Shown: one piece after another, positions 1 to 6,918 of the stretch
Position numbering within the stretch: position 1 is the stretch's first letter
Layout of the letters: every line of letters begins with the position of its first letter
IMG/VR virus record: IMGVR_UViG_3300023273_000760
Span: 1 to 64,000 of that record
Direction: 5' to 3' (one strand)
DNA from: a virus
DNA: 64,000 bases
Translations under genes and position numbers: made by a program
Notes under the pieces: model-generated
Told to the model about the DNA's origin: nothing
What the model saw: only the letters and a program-made list of their open reading frames with translations
Databases searched by the model: none

Positions 1-107
1 TAAACCGTACAACCTATCCCCGCGGGTTAGTGCGATGTGACTCAGCGTATTTCTACTACCAAGCCTGGGTACCACCCCTGGACAGTCAAGTTCGACCCTT
101 CTGGTAA
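1..107 (+). other. Possible 3' end of a CDS entering from the left edge
   Basis: Frame 3 is open from the window edge to a TAA at 105-107 and reads like the end of a protein, with the terminal residues VRPFW. Frame 1 is also open from a TAG at 28-30 to a TAA at 141-143 and looks protein-like too (FDPSGKGLFLALYTSDR). The stretch is clearly richer in G+C than the surrounding DNA, with many C-ending codons as in highly expressed genes. I cannot decide which frame is real, or whether a one-base error joins them. No family is recognised. From 144 to 232 the DNA is AT-rich and I see no gene. Confidence 0.3.
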
Positions 108-237
108 AGGCCTCTTCCTTGCACTATATACATCGGACCGCTAAATCCTTTGTAACTTATAGTATATAATATAACAAATCTTTGTGAAAAAAGCAATGGT
201 TAGGTTAACCAAAATAGATACTTTGAATAGTCAATAA

Positions 238-264
238 AAAAGGGCGACATAAAGCCGCCCTTTT
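238..264 (-). terminator. Intrinsic terminator after the capsid gene
   Basis: The arms AAAAGGGCGAC and GCCGCCCTTTT flank a 5-nt loop. Read on the minus strand, the one imperfect position becomes a G-U wobble, while on the plus strand it is an A-C mismatch. A T-rich run (TTTTTATT) follows on the minus strand. The site lies just downstream of the gp23 stop, so it most likely ends the capsid-gene transcript. It may also stop plus-strand transcription coming from the left. Confidence 0.8.
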
Positions 265-288
265 CTGTGTTTCTATTAATTCTAAGAA

Positions 289-1452
289 TTAACTGAATGT
301 AACACCTGTTACTGATACACGTGACAAGTAGTCTGCCGCATTACCTAGAGATGATGCAGTGTTGTTTAACTCTACATAACCATATCTAGTCATGAAACTT
401 ACTACTGGTTCAAATGTAGTTGGATCTAACACAACACCTGAAGACATTAGCGGGATGTATGGGCAATAGAATGCCGCCGCATCTGATTCTGATGAGCCTT
501 TGTATCCAACAAGTACATCTGTTGTATCTGAAGCATAAGCGTCTACGTAGATTTTCATCGCACCGTTAAGTGTACCAACTAATTTAGTGTTAGTTGGAGC
601 ATCAAAAGTACCTTCAGTTGTTCTTGCGAACGCTGAAGTTGTAGCAGACTGAAGTACAGTTAACGTATGCGGTGAAACCACTGCAAAGTTACCTGCGCCG
701 CGTCTTGTACGCTGTGCAATCTTGTTAGCCGCTCTGTTAATCATAACAGCAAGAGCCGCGTGTTCGTCACCGACGAATGTTGCAGTTCCTGATACAGCAG
801 TTTGATCATACTGTACGTCTGATTCAGCCGCACCAGCCAAGTTACGTAATGAAGCAAGAACTTCTTGATCGATTTCAGCAGTAATTTCTTGTGCTAAAGC
901 CGCCATAATTTCTGCTTCCACGTCAATGCCTTGCTGTGCTTGTGCGTCTTGTGCAGACTCAAAAGTCCAACGTGCTGACAATTTACGTGTTTTCGCTTCA
1001 ACTGTTTGCTTTAAGATTTGAATTGACATACGCTTACCTGCAGTACCTTCAAGTGCCGCTGTTGCGTCTGCCTTATCAGTTGTAGCATTACCTGAATATC
1101 CAAGTGCTAACTTGAATGGTGATAATGCTTCCTCACCTGCTGTGGCGTCATCAAATGTATCTGAATAACGTACACGTAAAGTGTGGATTTGCCCTACTGG
1201 GCCAGTCATTGGTTGAACACCTACGATTTCGTTTGCGATAACCGTTGGCATAACCCTTCTAATTACTGGTAGGATAACTCTGTTTAAAGTAGCAACATTC
1301 CCGGCTGAAGTGGCACCTGCTGTTGCTGACTCTGAAAGATACTTTTTAGTATTTTCAAGAGTAGCATTCATTACAGATTTTTTAGTGCCTTGTAGGCCTT
1401 CAAGTAATGCGCTCTTAGTTTCCTGCCATCTACTTTCTAATAGTTCTGACAT
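289..1452 (-). CDS. gp23: Major capsid protein (T4 gp23 family)
   Basis: This 387-residue protein matches the gp23 family in its N-terminal helical region, the following RVILPVIRRVMPTVIANEI segment and its C-terminal TRYGYVELNN. In T4, gp23 hexamers form the head shell, and the prohead protease removes an N-terminal segment after an L-x-E or I-x-E site. Here L39-S40-E41 (KYLSE, followed by SATAG) fits that consensus and would leave about 346 residues. The protein is shorter than T4 gp23 (521 residues). A good ribosome site (AGGAGAAAAAA) precedes the ATG. It follows gp20, the core protein, gp21 and gp22 in the classical T4 order, and an intrinsic terminator lies directly behind it. Confidence 0.95.
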   Translation of the reverse strand: MSELLESRWQETKSALLEGLQGTKKSVMNATLENTKKYLSESATAGATSAGNVATLNRVILPVIRRVMPTVIANEIVGVQPMTGPVGQIHTLRVRYSDTFDDATAGEEALSPFKLALGYSGNATTDKADATAALEGTAGKRMSIQILKQTVEAKTRKLSARWTFESAQDAQAQQGIDVEAEIMAALAQEITAEIDQEVLASLRNLAGAAESDVQYDQTAVSGTATFVGDEHAALAVMINRAANKIAQRTRRGAGNFAVVSPHTLTVLQSATTSAFARTTEGTFDAPTNTKLVGTLNGAMKIYVDAYASDTTDVLVGYKGSSESDAAAFYCPYIPLMSSGVVLDPTTFEPVVSFMTRYGYVELNNTASSLGNAADYLSRVSVTGVTFS

Positions 1453-1463
1453 TTTTTTCTCCT

Positions 1464-2563
1464 TTAATTTAATCCTGCAAGACGTCTAATGTCTACAACA
1501 TTGTCTGAAGTTGCAGAATTGCTTGCGCTACTAACGTTAGTTTCTTTATTGCCTGTTACTTCTTTTGCCTCTGTGAGCGTTGCCTTACGCTTCGCTGGAG
1601 TGTTACCGTCAATAACTGATGGTAGATACTTGTCAAACTGCTTTTGAATATTTTCAGTTCTAACAGACTCCAGTAAGTCTAACATTATTTCTTTCTGATC
1701 GTTGCTCAACGGAGCAGTTAATTCAGAAATAATTTCTTTTCTTTTTGCAGAATCTTGTGCTGATTTAATTTCAGCATCTTTTGATTCGACTAATTTAGCC
1801 TTTTCACTAACAGTTGCTTTCGCTTCTGCTAACTGTTTATCTTTCAACTCAACTACTTTCATCAATTTAGCAGTTTCTGATTTCTCATTCAAATATGAAT
1901 GTGAATACTCGTCTGCGAATGTTTCAAATAGTTTACGTCCAAAGTCATTTCTACGTGCCGCATCAATATCTTCCTTAAGTGAAGTAATCTCTTTCGAAAG
2001 TGTTTTTGCAACAGTGTTTTCAACAACTTTAGCGCCTTTCTTAATGAAAGACTCTTTAACAGTTTGTAAGTGCTTTTTAGCCTCACGAATTAATCGAACT
2101 TTTGTTTCTGCAAGGTCTTTTTTATCTTCATGGAACTCTGCAATTTCTTTTGCTAAAGCCTCTACAACGAATTCTTCTAGTTTGCCAAATTTCTCTGACA
2201 TAACTTTTTGATCTTCGTGTAGTTCCGAGACTTCTTTACCAAGTTGAGAAACTACAAAGTTTTTAAGTAAGTCTGCGTTTTCACGCATTGCTACATGGTA
2301 CTTTGCTCTTGCTTCAGCAAGTTGTTTCCTATCGTCTGCAAATTCCGTAATCTCTTCGGCCAGTTTATCATCAAGCATTTTTTCAACTGCTTCAATCATA
2401 ACTGATTTGTCATGCTCATACTTTTGAGCAAACTCTTCTCGAAGTTCGGATGTTACTTGCATACGGTTTTCTTGAATCTTGGTATCCCAAGCCTCTTGGA
2501 TGTCGGCTTTAACTTCTTCTGAATAGCGTTATTCTCAAAAAGTGATTTCAGTGCTTCCAACAT
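1464..2563 (-). CDS. gp22: Prohead core scaffold gp22, with a -1 base frameshift near the N-terminus
   Basis: gp22 is the main internal scaffold of the T4 prohead and is digested by gp21 after assembly. The uninterrupted part (ATG at 2462, 332 residues) is almost entirely charged coiled coil (ELREEFAQKYEHDK and similar heptads). The true start is probably the ATG at 2561-2563, which has a strong AAGGAGAACAAG leader. From there the frame reads MLEALKSLFENNAI and then falls out of frame. One base later the other frame continues as EEVKADIQEAWDTKIQENR directly into MQVTSELR, the expected gp22 N-terminus. A single missing base near 2521-2525 (ATT-CA where ATT-TCA is expected) explains the break. 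It could be an assembly or sequencing error, a real mutation or recoding. Internal initiation at 2462 is the alternative. Confidence 0.85.
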
Positions 2564-2573
2564 CTTGTTCTCC

Positions 2574-3200
2574 TTATTTTAATCCTTTGATGATGTTTAC
2601 TAAGGACTCTTTTAAATATTTCTGTGCCTTTGTGTCATTTTGAACTTCGCGAGCCAAGTTAAGTGCCTGATACCCACCGCGGGCATTCATCAAATGCTCA
2701 TAAATTGGTGTCGGATATGCACCAGGAGCAGATGGTTGAGCAACAATATCAACAGTAATAATCTCGAAATCACTTACATTGTTGTCTTCATTAACGTTAC
2801 CACTTCCCCTAGATGAGACTCCTAGTTTAACTCCGCTTTCTAGCATTGTTTTAACTAGTTGTCCCATTGGGGTTGGTAAAATTTTCATTTTTCCGTAACC
2901 GTTTGGTCCATCCATCCACATTTCTGTGATCATATGGCTTACACGATCTAAGTTAATGTTTAGACCTTCTGGATGATCAACTTCTCCGAGAACTGAATAT
3001 CCTCCCGATATTTGATCGTTGAGAGTGTTGACAGCCCTACCGATTTCACTTACAGGATACACACGCTGGTTAGCGTTGCGTACACCGCCTTGGATACAAA
3101 TACCTTTTAAATGAAGGTCTTTGCCGCCATTTTCAGTGTCGGTGGTCTCCAGGACGATCTTTGCCTGGTCGAATGTCAAGTTCTCTCGTAAGTTTAGCAT
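2574..3200 (-). CDS. gp21: Prohead maturation protease (T4 gp21 family)
   Basis: This 208-residue serine protease is of the herpesvirus-assemblin-like T4 prohead type. It cleaves gp23, the scaffold and internal proteins at L/I-x-E sites after prohead assembly and then digests itself. The histidine motif GEVDHPEG lies near residue 76 and the nucleophile motif GVSSRGSG near residue 130, with the typical spacing. ITVDIVAQPSAPGA is the conserved segment following the active site. Its length is close to T4 gp21. It sits between the acidic core protein and gp22, as in T4. Confidence 0.95.
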   Translation of the reverse strand: MLNLRENLTFDQAKIVLETTDTENGGKDLHLKGICIQGGVRNANQRVYPVSEIGRAVNTLNDQISGGYSVLGEVDHPEGLNINLDRVSHMITEMWMDGPNGYGKMKILPTPMGQLVKTMLESGVKLGVSSRGSGNVNEDNNVSDFEIITVDIVAQPSAPGAYPTPIYEHLMNARGGYQALNLAREVQNDTKAQKYLKESLVNIIKGLK

Positions 3201-3218
3201 CTAATAAAGTCCTTACAA

Positions 3219-4178
3219 TTAAGAGCCGATGATTGATTTATCGTCGACACTTCCTTCGCCTGCGCCTTTTTTCTCAGCGCCGTGGCCTTTGGCATTTGAT
3301 AATGACTTAGAAGCCTTACCGCCTGGAACATTTACGTTACCTGCGTTTTCTTCTTTAGGAGCACTAGCACCAGTTCCGCCTTTTTCTTCTGCTGAACCTT
3401 TTGCAATATTTGCAGTAGTACCACCCATGTCATTTTTGCCAGCAACTGGAGACTTAGACTTATCAGCGTTATTGCTAGGTGCAGAAACTTTTTCTACATA
3501 CTCGCGCATCTGTTCAGCCTGTGATTTTTGTCCTTCGAATGCTGGTTGGTTATCAATACCAAGTTCTGGAGCAAATTGCTCCTCTTCTGGCTCTTCTTCA
3601 CCTTCTTCGTCGCCCATGTCCATTTCAGCGTCGTCGCCTTCGCCTTCATCTTCATCGCCGTCATTTCCGCCGTCCATCATTTTTTCAAATTCGGCTTTAA
3701 GGTCATCTAGAGCATCTTCTAAGTCAACTACACGGTCTTCAATTTCTTCTTCACCGTCTTCGTCGCCTTCATCACCGCCTTCAATATCAGCCATCATGTC
3801 ATCAGTAGCATCGCCACCCATGTCATCTTCTGCTTCTGGGGTAATTTCGTCAAAATTCTCATCAACTTCTTCATCATCTGAAGATTCGTCAACTTCTTTA
3901 TCATCTGAAGATTCGTCAACTTCTTTATCATCTGAAGATTCGTCTACTTTGTCGTCTTCTGCATCATCATCTTTTGATGCTTCATCAACTTCTTCGTCGT
4001 CTTTTGATGATTCGTCAACTTCTTTGTCTTCGATTTCTTCTAGTTCATTCTCTAAAAGATTTTCATAAATTGTTCTTGATTTTTCTACAACGATTTCATG
4101 AAAAAGGTCTTCTGCACCTTTTTTGTCCTCGTTCACTAATTTTTCGAGCATTTCCTCGAATTTATTACGATCTGCCAT
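3219..4178 (-). CDS. Acidic prohead core protein (gp67/gp68-like position)
   Basis: This 319-residue protein has a short ordinary N-terminus (MADRNKFEEMLEKLVNEDKK), a very long Asp/Glu/Ser-rich middle with VDESSDDKE repeated in tandem, an acidic coiled-coil stretch (EDRVVDLEDALDDLKAEFEK), and a Gly/Ala/Lys tail. In T4 the small core proteins gp67 and gp68 lie here, between portal and protease, and are acidic or scaffold-associated. Its position and composition support a prohead core role. Its length and repeats are unlike T4 gp67 (80 residues). The start has a strong AGGAGG ribosome site. The long plus-strand frame opposite is a composition artefact. Confidence 0.7.
   Translation of the reverse strand: MADRNKFEEMLEKLVNEDKKGAEDLFHEIVVEKSRTIYENLLENELEEIEDKEVDESSKDDEEVDEASKDDDAEDDKVDESSDDKEVDESSDDKEVDESSDDEEVDENFDEITPEAEDDMGGDATDDMMADIEGGDEGDEDGEEEIEDRVVDLEDALDDLKAEFEKMMDGGNDGDEDEGEGDDAEMDMGDEEGEEEPEEEQFAPELGIDNQPAFEGQKSQAEQMREYVEKVSAPSNNADKSKSPVAGKNDMGGTTANIAKGSAEEKGGTGASAPKEENAGNVNVPGGKASKSLSNAKGHGAEKKGAGEGSVDDKSIIGS
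3874..3954. repeat. Three 27-bp tandem repeats inside the acidic core gene
   Basis: Two exact 27-bp units (3874-3900 and 3901-3927) are followed by a third, partly diverged unit (3928-3954). They encode VDESSDDKE-type nonapeptides on the minus strand. The unit is a whole number of codons, so copy number can change without breaking the frame. Confidence 0.9.
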
Positions 4179-4292
4179 TTCAAATCCTCCTATAAGTTTA
4201 AATATGGTAAGGCTGTCAGTAATATTTACATATTATTGGAAATATACGTGGAAAATAGGCTCAAAACGAATCGTTTTGGAACCCGAGTGTGA

Positions 4293-4889
4293 TTATTTAA
4301 ATCTTTTAACAAATTCATCAACTGTTATGTGTGATAAATTTGAAAAGTTTTTTAAACTTTTTGGGACGAAGATATCGTCTTCAGCAACTACTCTTATATA
4401 TCTCTTTTTACTATTTCTTTGCAAAATAATACCAACTTGACGTTCCCAGTTACCATAATACGTTGCTGGGTCTGCTTTTCTTTTGTAATTAAATGTGCCT
4501 GCATATATGTTGTTTACACGATCACTAACATCGCCTCTGCCTGTAGTTCCCTTAAAATCAAACCCTATAATATAGATATTTTCATTCCCGTGTTCTGTTG
4601 CTAAATCTAGTGCTGTAGGTCCAGAACTCCATCCTTTTGACGGATTCATAATATTCAATTTGGCAATATCTTTAAAGGTTTTATTATGATTGGTGTATAC
4701 GTTATGCTTCAGATGCCAGTTAGTTTTCACTATTTCTAGAACCATTTTAGCGTCAACTGCTACTAGATAATCTGGTTCATACTCTCGATATAAAGCGTTA
4801 CAGCCGTATACTTTGCCGTATTGTTTTAATGGTTCTAATGGAATTGTTTGTCTGCTTGTGCCGTTACCTAGAACGAATGCTGTGGACAT
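4293..4889 (-). CDS. MptE-like/DUF115-type protein in the head operon
   Basis: This 198-residue protein begins STAFVLGNGTSR, a glycine-rich loop, followed by YGCNALYREYEPDYLVAVD and later GPTALDLATEHGNENIYIIGFDF. These motifs resemble the MptE-like/DUF115 fold (pterin-pyrophosphokinase-like, also seen in some glycan enzymes). No substrate can be inferred. It lies in the head-gene operon between a small conserved gene and the acidic core protein, so it is expressed with structural genes. A homologue here seems to be a habit of marine T4-like phages (from memory). The start ATG overlaps no other gene and follows GGAGCATAGGTAG. The 114 bases downstream (4179-4292) hold no gene. Confidence 0.6.
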   Translation of the reverse strand: MSTAFVLGNGTSRQTIPLEPLKQYGKVYGCNALYREYEPDYLVAVDAKMVLEIVKTNWHLKHNVYTNHNKTFKDIAKLNIMNPSKGWSSGPTALDLATEHGNENIYIIGFDFKGTTGRGDVSDRVNNIYAGTFNYKRKADPATYYGNWERQVGIILQRNSKKRYIRVVAEDDIFVPKSLKNFSNLSHITVDEFVKRFK

Positions 4890-4907
4890 CTACCTATGCT
4901 CCGCAAC

Positions 4908-5147
4908 TTAAACTTCAGGTTGAGATGCAATACCGTACATTTGTCTTACAAAATGTAATTCTTTTTGTTTTTCTTCATTATGATATTCGCTTGCTCTACG
5001 TGCTTTATTAATTTGCTTTAGTGTAAGTCTTGTTTTGCGAGTATCATCTCTTTGTACAATGGATTCGTCATCAGCCGGATCGTACGACTTATCTTCGTTC
5101 GGTTCCATAGTTTCTTTGTCAAAGTAAAAAAATTCACGTAGTATCAT
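4908..5147 (-). CDS. Small conserved head-operon protein, 79 aa
   Basis: The gene reads MILREFFYFDKETMEPNED and continues with a basic/acidic region containing DTRKTRLTLKQINKARRASE, and ends IASQPEV. I recognise it only as the kind of small protein found next to the portal gene in cyanophage-like genomes. Its function is unknown. The frame stays open upstream to 5336, but that part is a Gln-rich shadow of the portal gene, so the ATG at 5147 is preferred. A late-promoter box (GATAAATA) lies only 5 nt before this ATG, leaving little room for a normal leader. Confidence 0.7.
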   Translation of the reverse strand: MILREFFYFDKETMEPNEDKSYDPADDESIVQRDDTRKTRLTLKQINKARRASEYHNEEKQKELHFVRQMYGIASQPEV

Positions 5148-5152
5148 AAAAG

Positions 5153-5160
5153 TATTTATC
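5153..5160 (-). promoter_or_regulatory. T4-type late promoter box, 5 nt from ATG
   Basis: On the minus strand the sequence reads GATAAATA, then CTTTT, then ATG of the 79-aa gene. In T4, late transcription starts roughly 6 nt after this box, which would place the start at or next to the ATG. Confidence 0.55.
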
Positions 5161-5163
5161 CTA

Positions 5164-6912
5164 TTATGCTGTAGGCACTGGTTCTGCGCCGCCGCCTGTT
5201 GCAGTATCTGGTGGTGTCGCCGCGCCACCGTCTGTTGGTGCTGGTTCTGCATTTGGATCAATGTCTTCCCCTGCTCCCATATCTGCTCCCATTCCTGCAC
5301 CACTAATACCAACATCTCGCATTTCTGCACTTGCATCTGTTGGTAACGGTGTTAGATTTTCATCATTTTCTTCACGCCACATACGTTCGTTTTCTGCAAC
5401 TTCTTCATCGTTCATTCCTAAGAAACGTTTCATTGCAAACCTATTTGATAAGAACGGAACTGCTTGAACTTGTGTAAATGTTGGAATACGTACATTATCA
5501 AGTTCTGATTGTCTGTATGAAGCAAAGTTCATTGGCTCTTGGAATTCAATATCAAACATTGAAATGTCAATATTCATACCTTTTTCTAATAGGTAACGTT
5601 TAAACTCCTCATTAAACTGTGATACAACTAAATTTTGTAAACGTTCGCAATACTTATTAAAACGTAATTCTTGAATATATGCTGTGCCAACTCTACCGTC
5701 ATTGTATTGACTCTGTCCTTCGTCTTGTGCCGCTGTTGGCAAGTAACTACTTGGAATACGCAAACCTCTAATAAGTTTGTTAGTAAAATATTTTAAGTCG
5801 TCAATTTCACCTAAGTTAGTACCACCTGGTAATGTTTCAACTTTAGATCCACGTCCTTCTGCTGTTTGCGGGAAGAAGTAATCTTCGTTTGTTGACAATG
5901 GATTATATGCACTATCAATTACACTTGTTGAGCCGCCTGTGCTACTTGGAATACGTCTTTGATGAATTTCTGTTTTAACACGCTCAACAAATTGCATTGC
6001 CAAGTGCGATGGCATATTACCTACATCAATGTAAAATACTCTACGCTCTGGTGCTCGTTGTGTTCTGTAAATAATAATAGCATCTTCGAGTAATTCTTTT
6101 TGTTTATAAACTTTAAAGATTGATTCTAATAATGAATTACCAAATGGATAGTTGTTATCTAATCCTTCTGATAGCGACAAGTGGACAACGTGTTCTGCAT
6201 CAATAGCATATTCTTGTTGTCCTGTTTGAAATCTACTTCCACCTTGTGATGTTCCAGTATTACCTACCATTCCTTGTGCGCCGCCTGCTTGATAACCTGT
6301 CGCAGGTTGTGAAGCACCGCCGCCTGTTACATTACCTGATGTAACATACGGGTCTGTAATAATTTGATCACGGAAATTAAAATTAATATCTTTTATAATA
6401 TATTGTTCAGGCTTTTTACCTTCGCTTTCGTTTACAATAATACGTGAAACTTTTGCAGGATCTACGTGATACCATTTTTTAGTTTCTGGATCTCTAATGA
6501 AAAAGGAATCTCCGTATTTGAATACATTACGTAAAATACGAAACATTTTTGTATCAAAGTTTTGCAGTTTACTCCATTGTAATAGGTACTGCTGTAAAAC
6601 TTTAATTTCTGAACTGGTGCCAGGCTTGTTAAATTTTAAAGCAAAATTAGTTCCGTTTGTAGGATTTTGATGAGAGCAAAACTCTCCTAAGATATCTAGT
6701 GCCGCATTAACTTCTGAATCGTTATCCATTACATTATATTGACCATAACGTTCAACGCGGTTTGGTGAACCTACATACACATCTGGAAGATAACTTGAAT
6801 AGTTTGATCGTGCCGGTCCTGGCTCCATACCGCCTCGTCCACTAAATGGACTTAATGAACCTGAATTATTATCTCCTGTTGGTACATTTGTAAAATATCT
6901 TTTCCAACTCAT
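5164..6912 (-). CDS. gp20: Portal vertex protein (T4 gp20 family)
   Basis: This 582-residue protein matches gp20, the dodecameric portal at the unique head vertex through which DNA is packaged and ejected. Conserved stretches include RNVFKYGDSFFIRD near residue 130, AIIIYRTQRAPERRVFYIDVG in the middle and the KLIRGLRIPSSYLP segment. The C-terminus is extended by a Gly/Pro/Ala-rich tail (TDGGAATPPDTATGG). T4 gp20 is 524 residues. The ATG follows a weak AGGAT element and starts 7 bases after the tape-measure stop, so the two genes are probably co-transcribed. Confidence 0.95.
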   Translation of the reverse strand: MSWKRYFTNVPTGDNNSGSLSPFSGRGGMEPGPARSNYSSYLPDVYVGSPNRVERYGQYNVMDNDSEVNAALDILGEFCSHQNPTNGTNFALKFNKPGTSSEIKVLQQYLLQWSKLQNFDTKMFRILRNVFKYGDSFFIRDPETKKWYHVDPAKVSRIIVNESEGKKPEQYIIKDINFNFRDQIITDPYVTSGNVTGGGASQPATGYQAGGAQGMVGNTGTSQGGSRFQTGQQEYAIDAEHVVHLSLSEGLDNNYPFGNSLLESIFKVYKQKELLEDAIIIYRTQRAPERRVFYIDVGNMPSHLAMQFVERVKTEIHQRRIPSSTGGSTSVIDSAYNPLSTNEDYFFPQTAEGRGSKVETLPGGTNLGEIDDLKYFTNKLIRGLRIPSSYLPTAAQDEGQSQYNDGRVGTAYIQELRFNKYCERLQNLVVSQFNEEFKRYLLEKGMNIDISMFDIEFQEPMNFASYRQSELDNVRIPTFTQVQAVPFLSNRFAMKRFLGMNDEEVAENERMWREENDENLTPLPTDASAEMRDVGISGAGMGADMGAGEDIDPNAEPAPTDGGAATPPDTATGGGAEPVPTA

Positions 6913-6918
6913 ATCTTT

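Noticed and set aside
1702-2211. 169-residue plus-strand frame opposite gp22
   Set aside because: It is a shadow of the coiled-coil gene with no supporting signal.
3229-4068. 279-residue plus-strand frame rich in Ser and Pro
   Set aside because: It is the antisense shadow of the acidic core gene. Its composition mirrors the GAA/GAT repeats, and it has no ribosome site or protein motif.
5148-5336. Upstream extension of the 79-aa gene
   Set aside because: The extra residues are Gln-rich shadow of the portal gene. The late promoter and ATG at 5147 define a better start.
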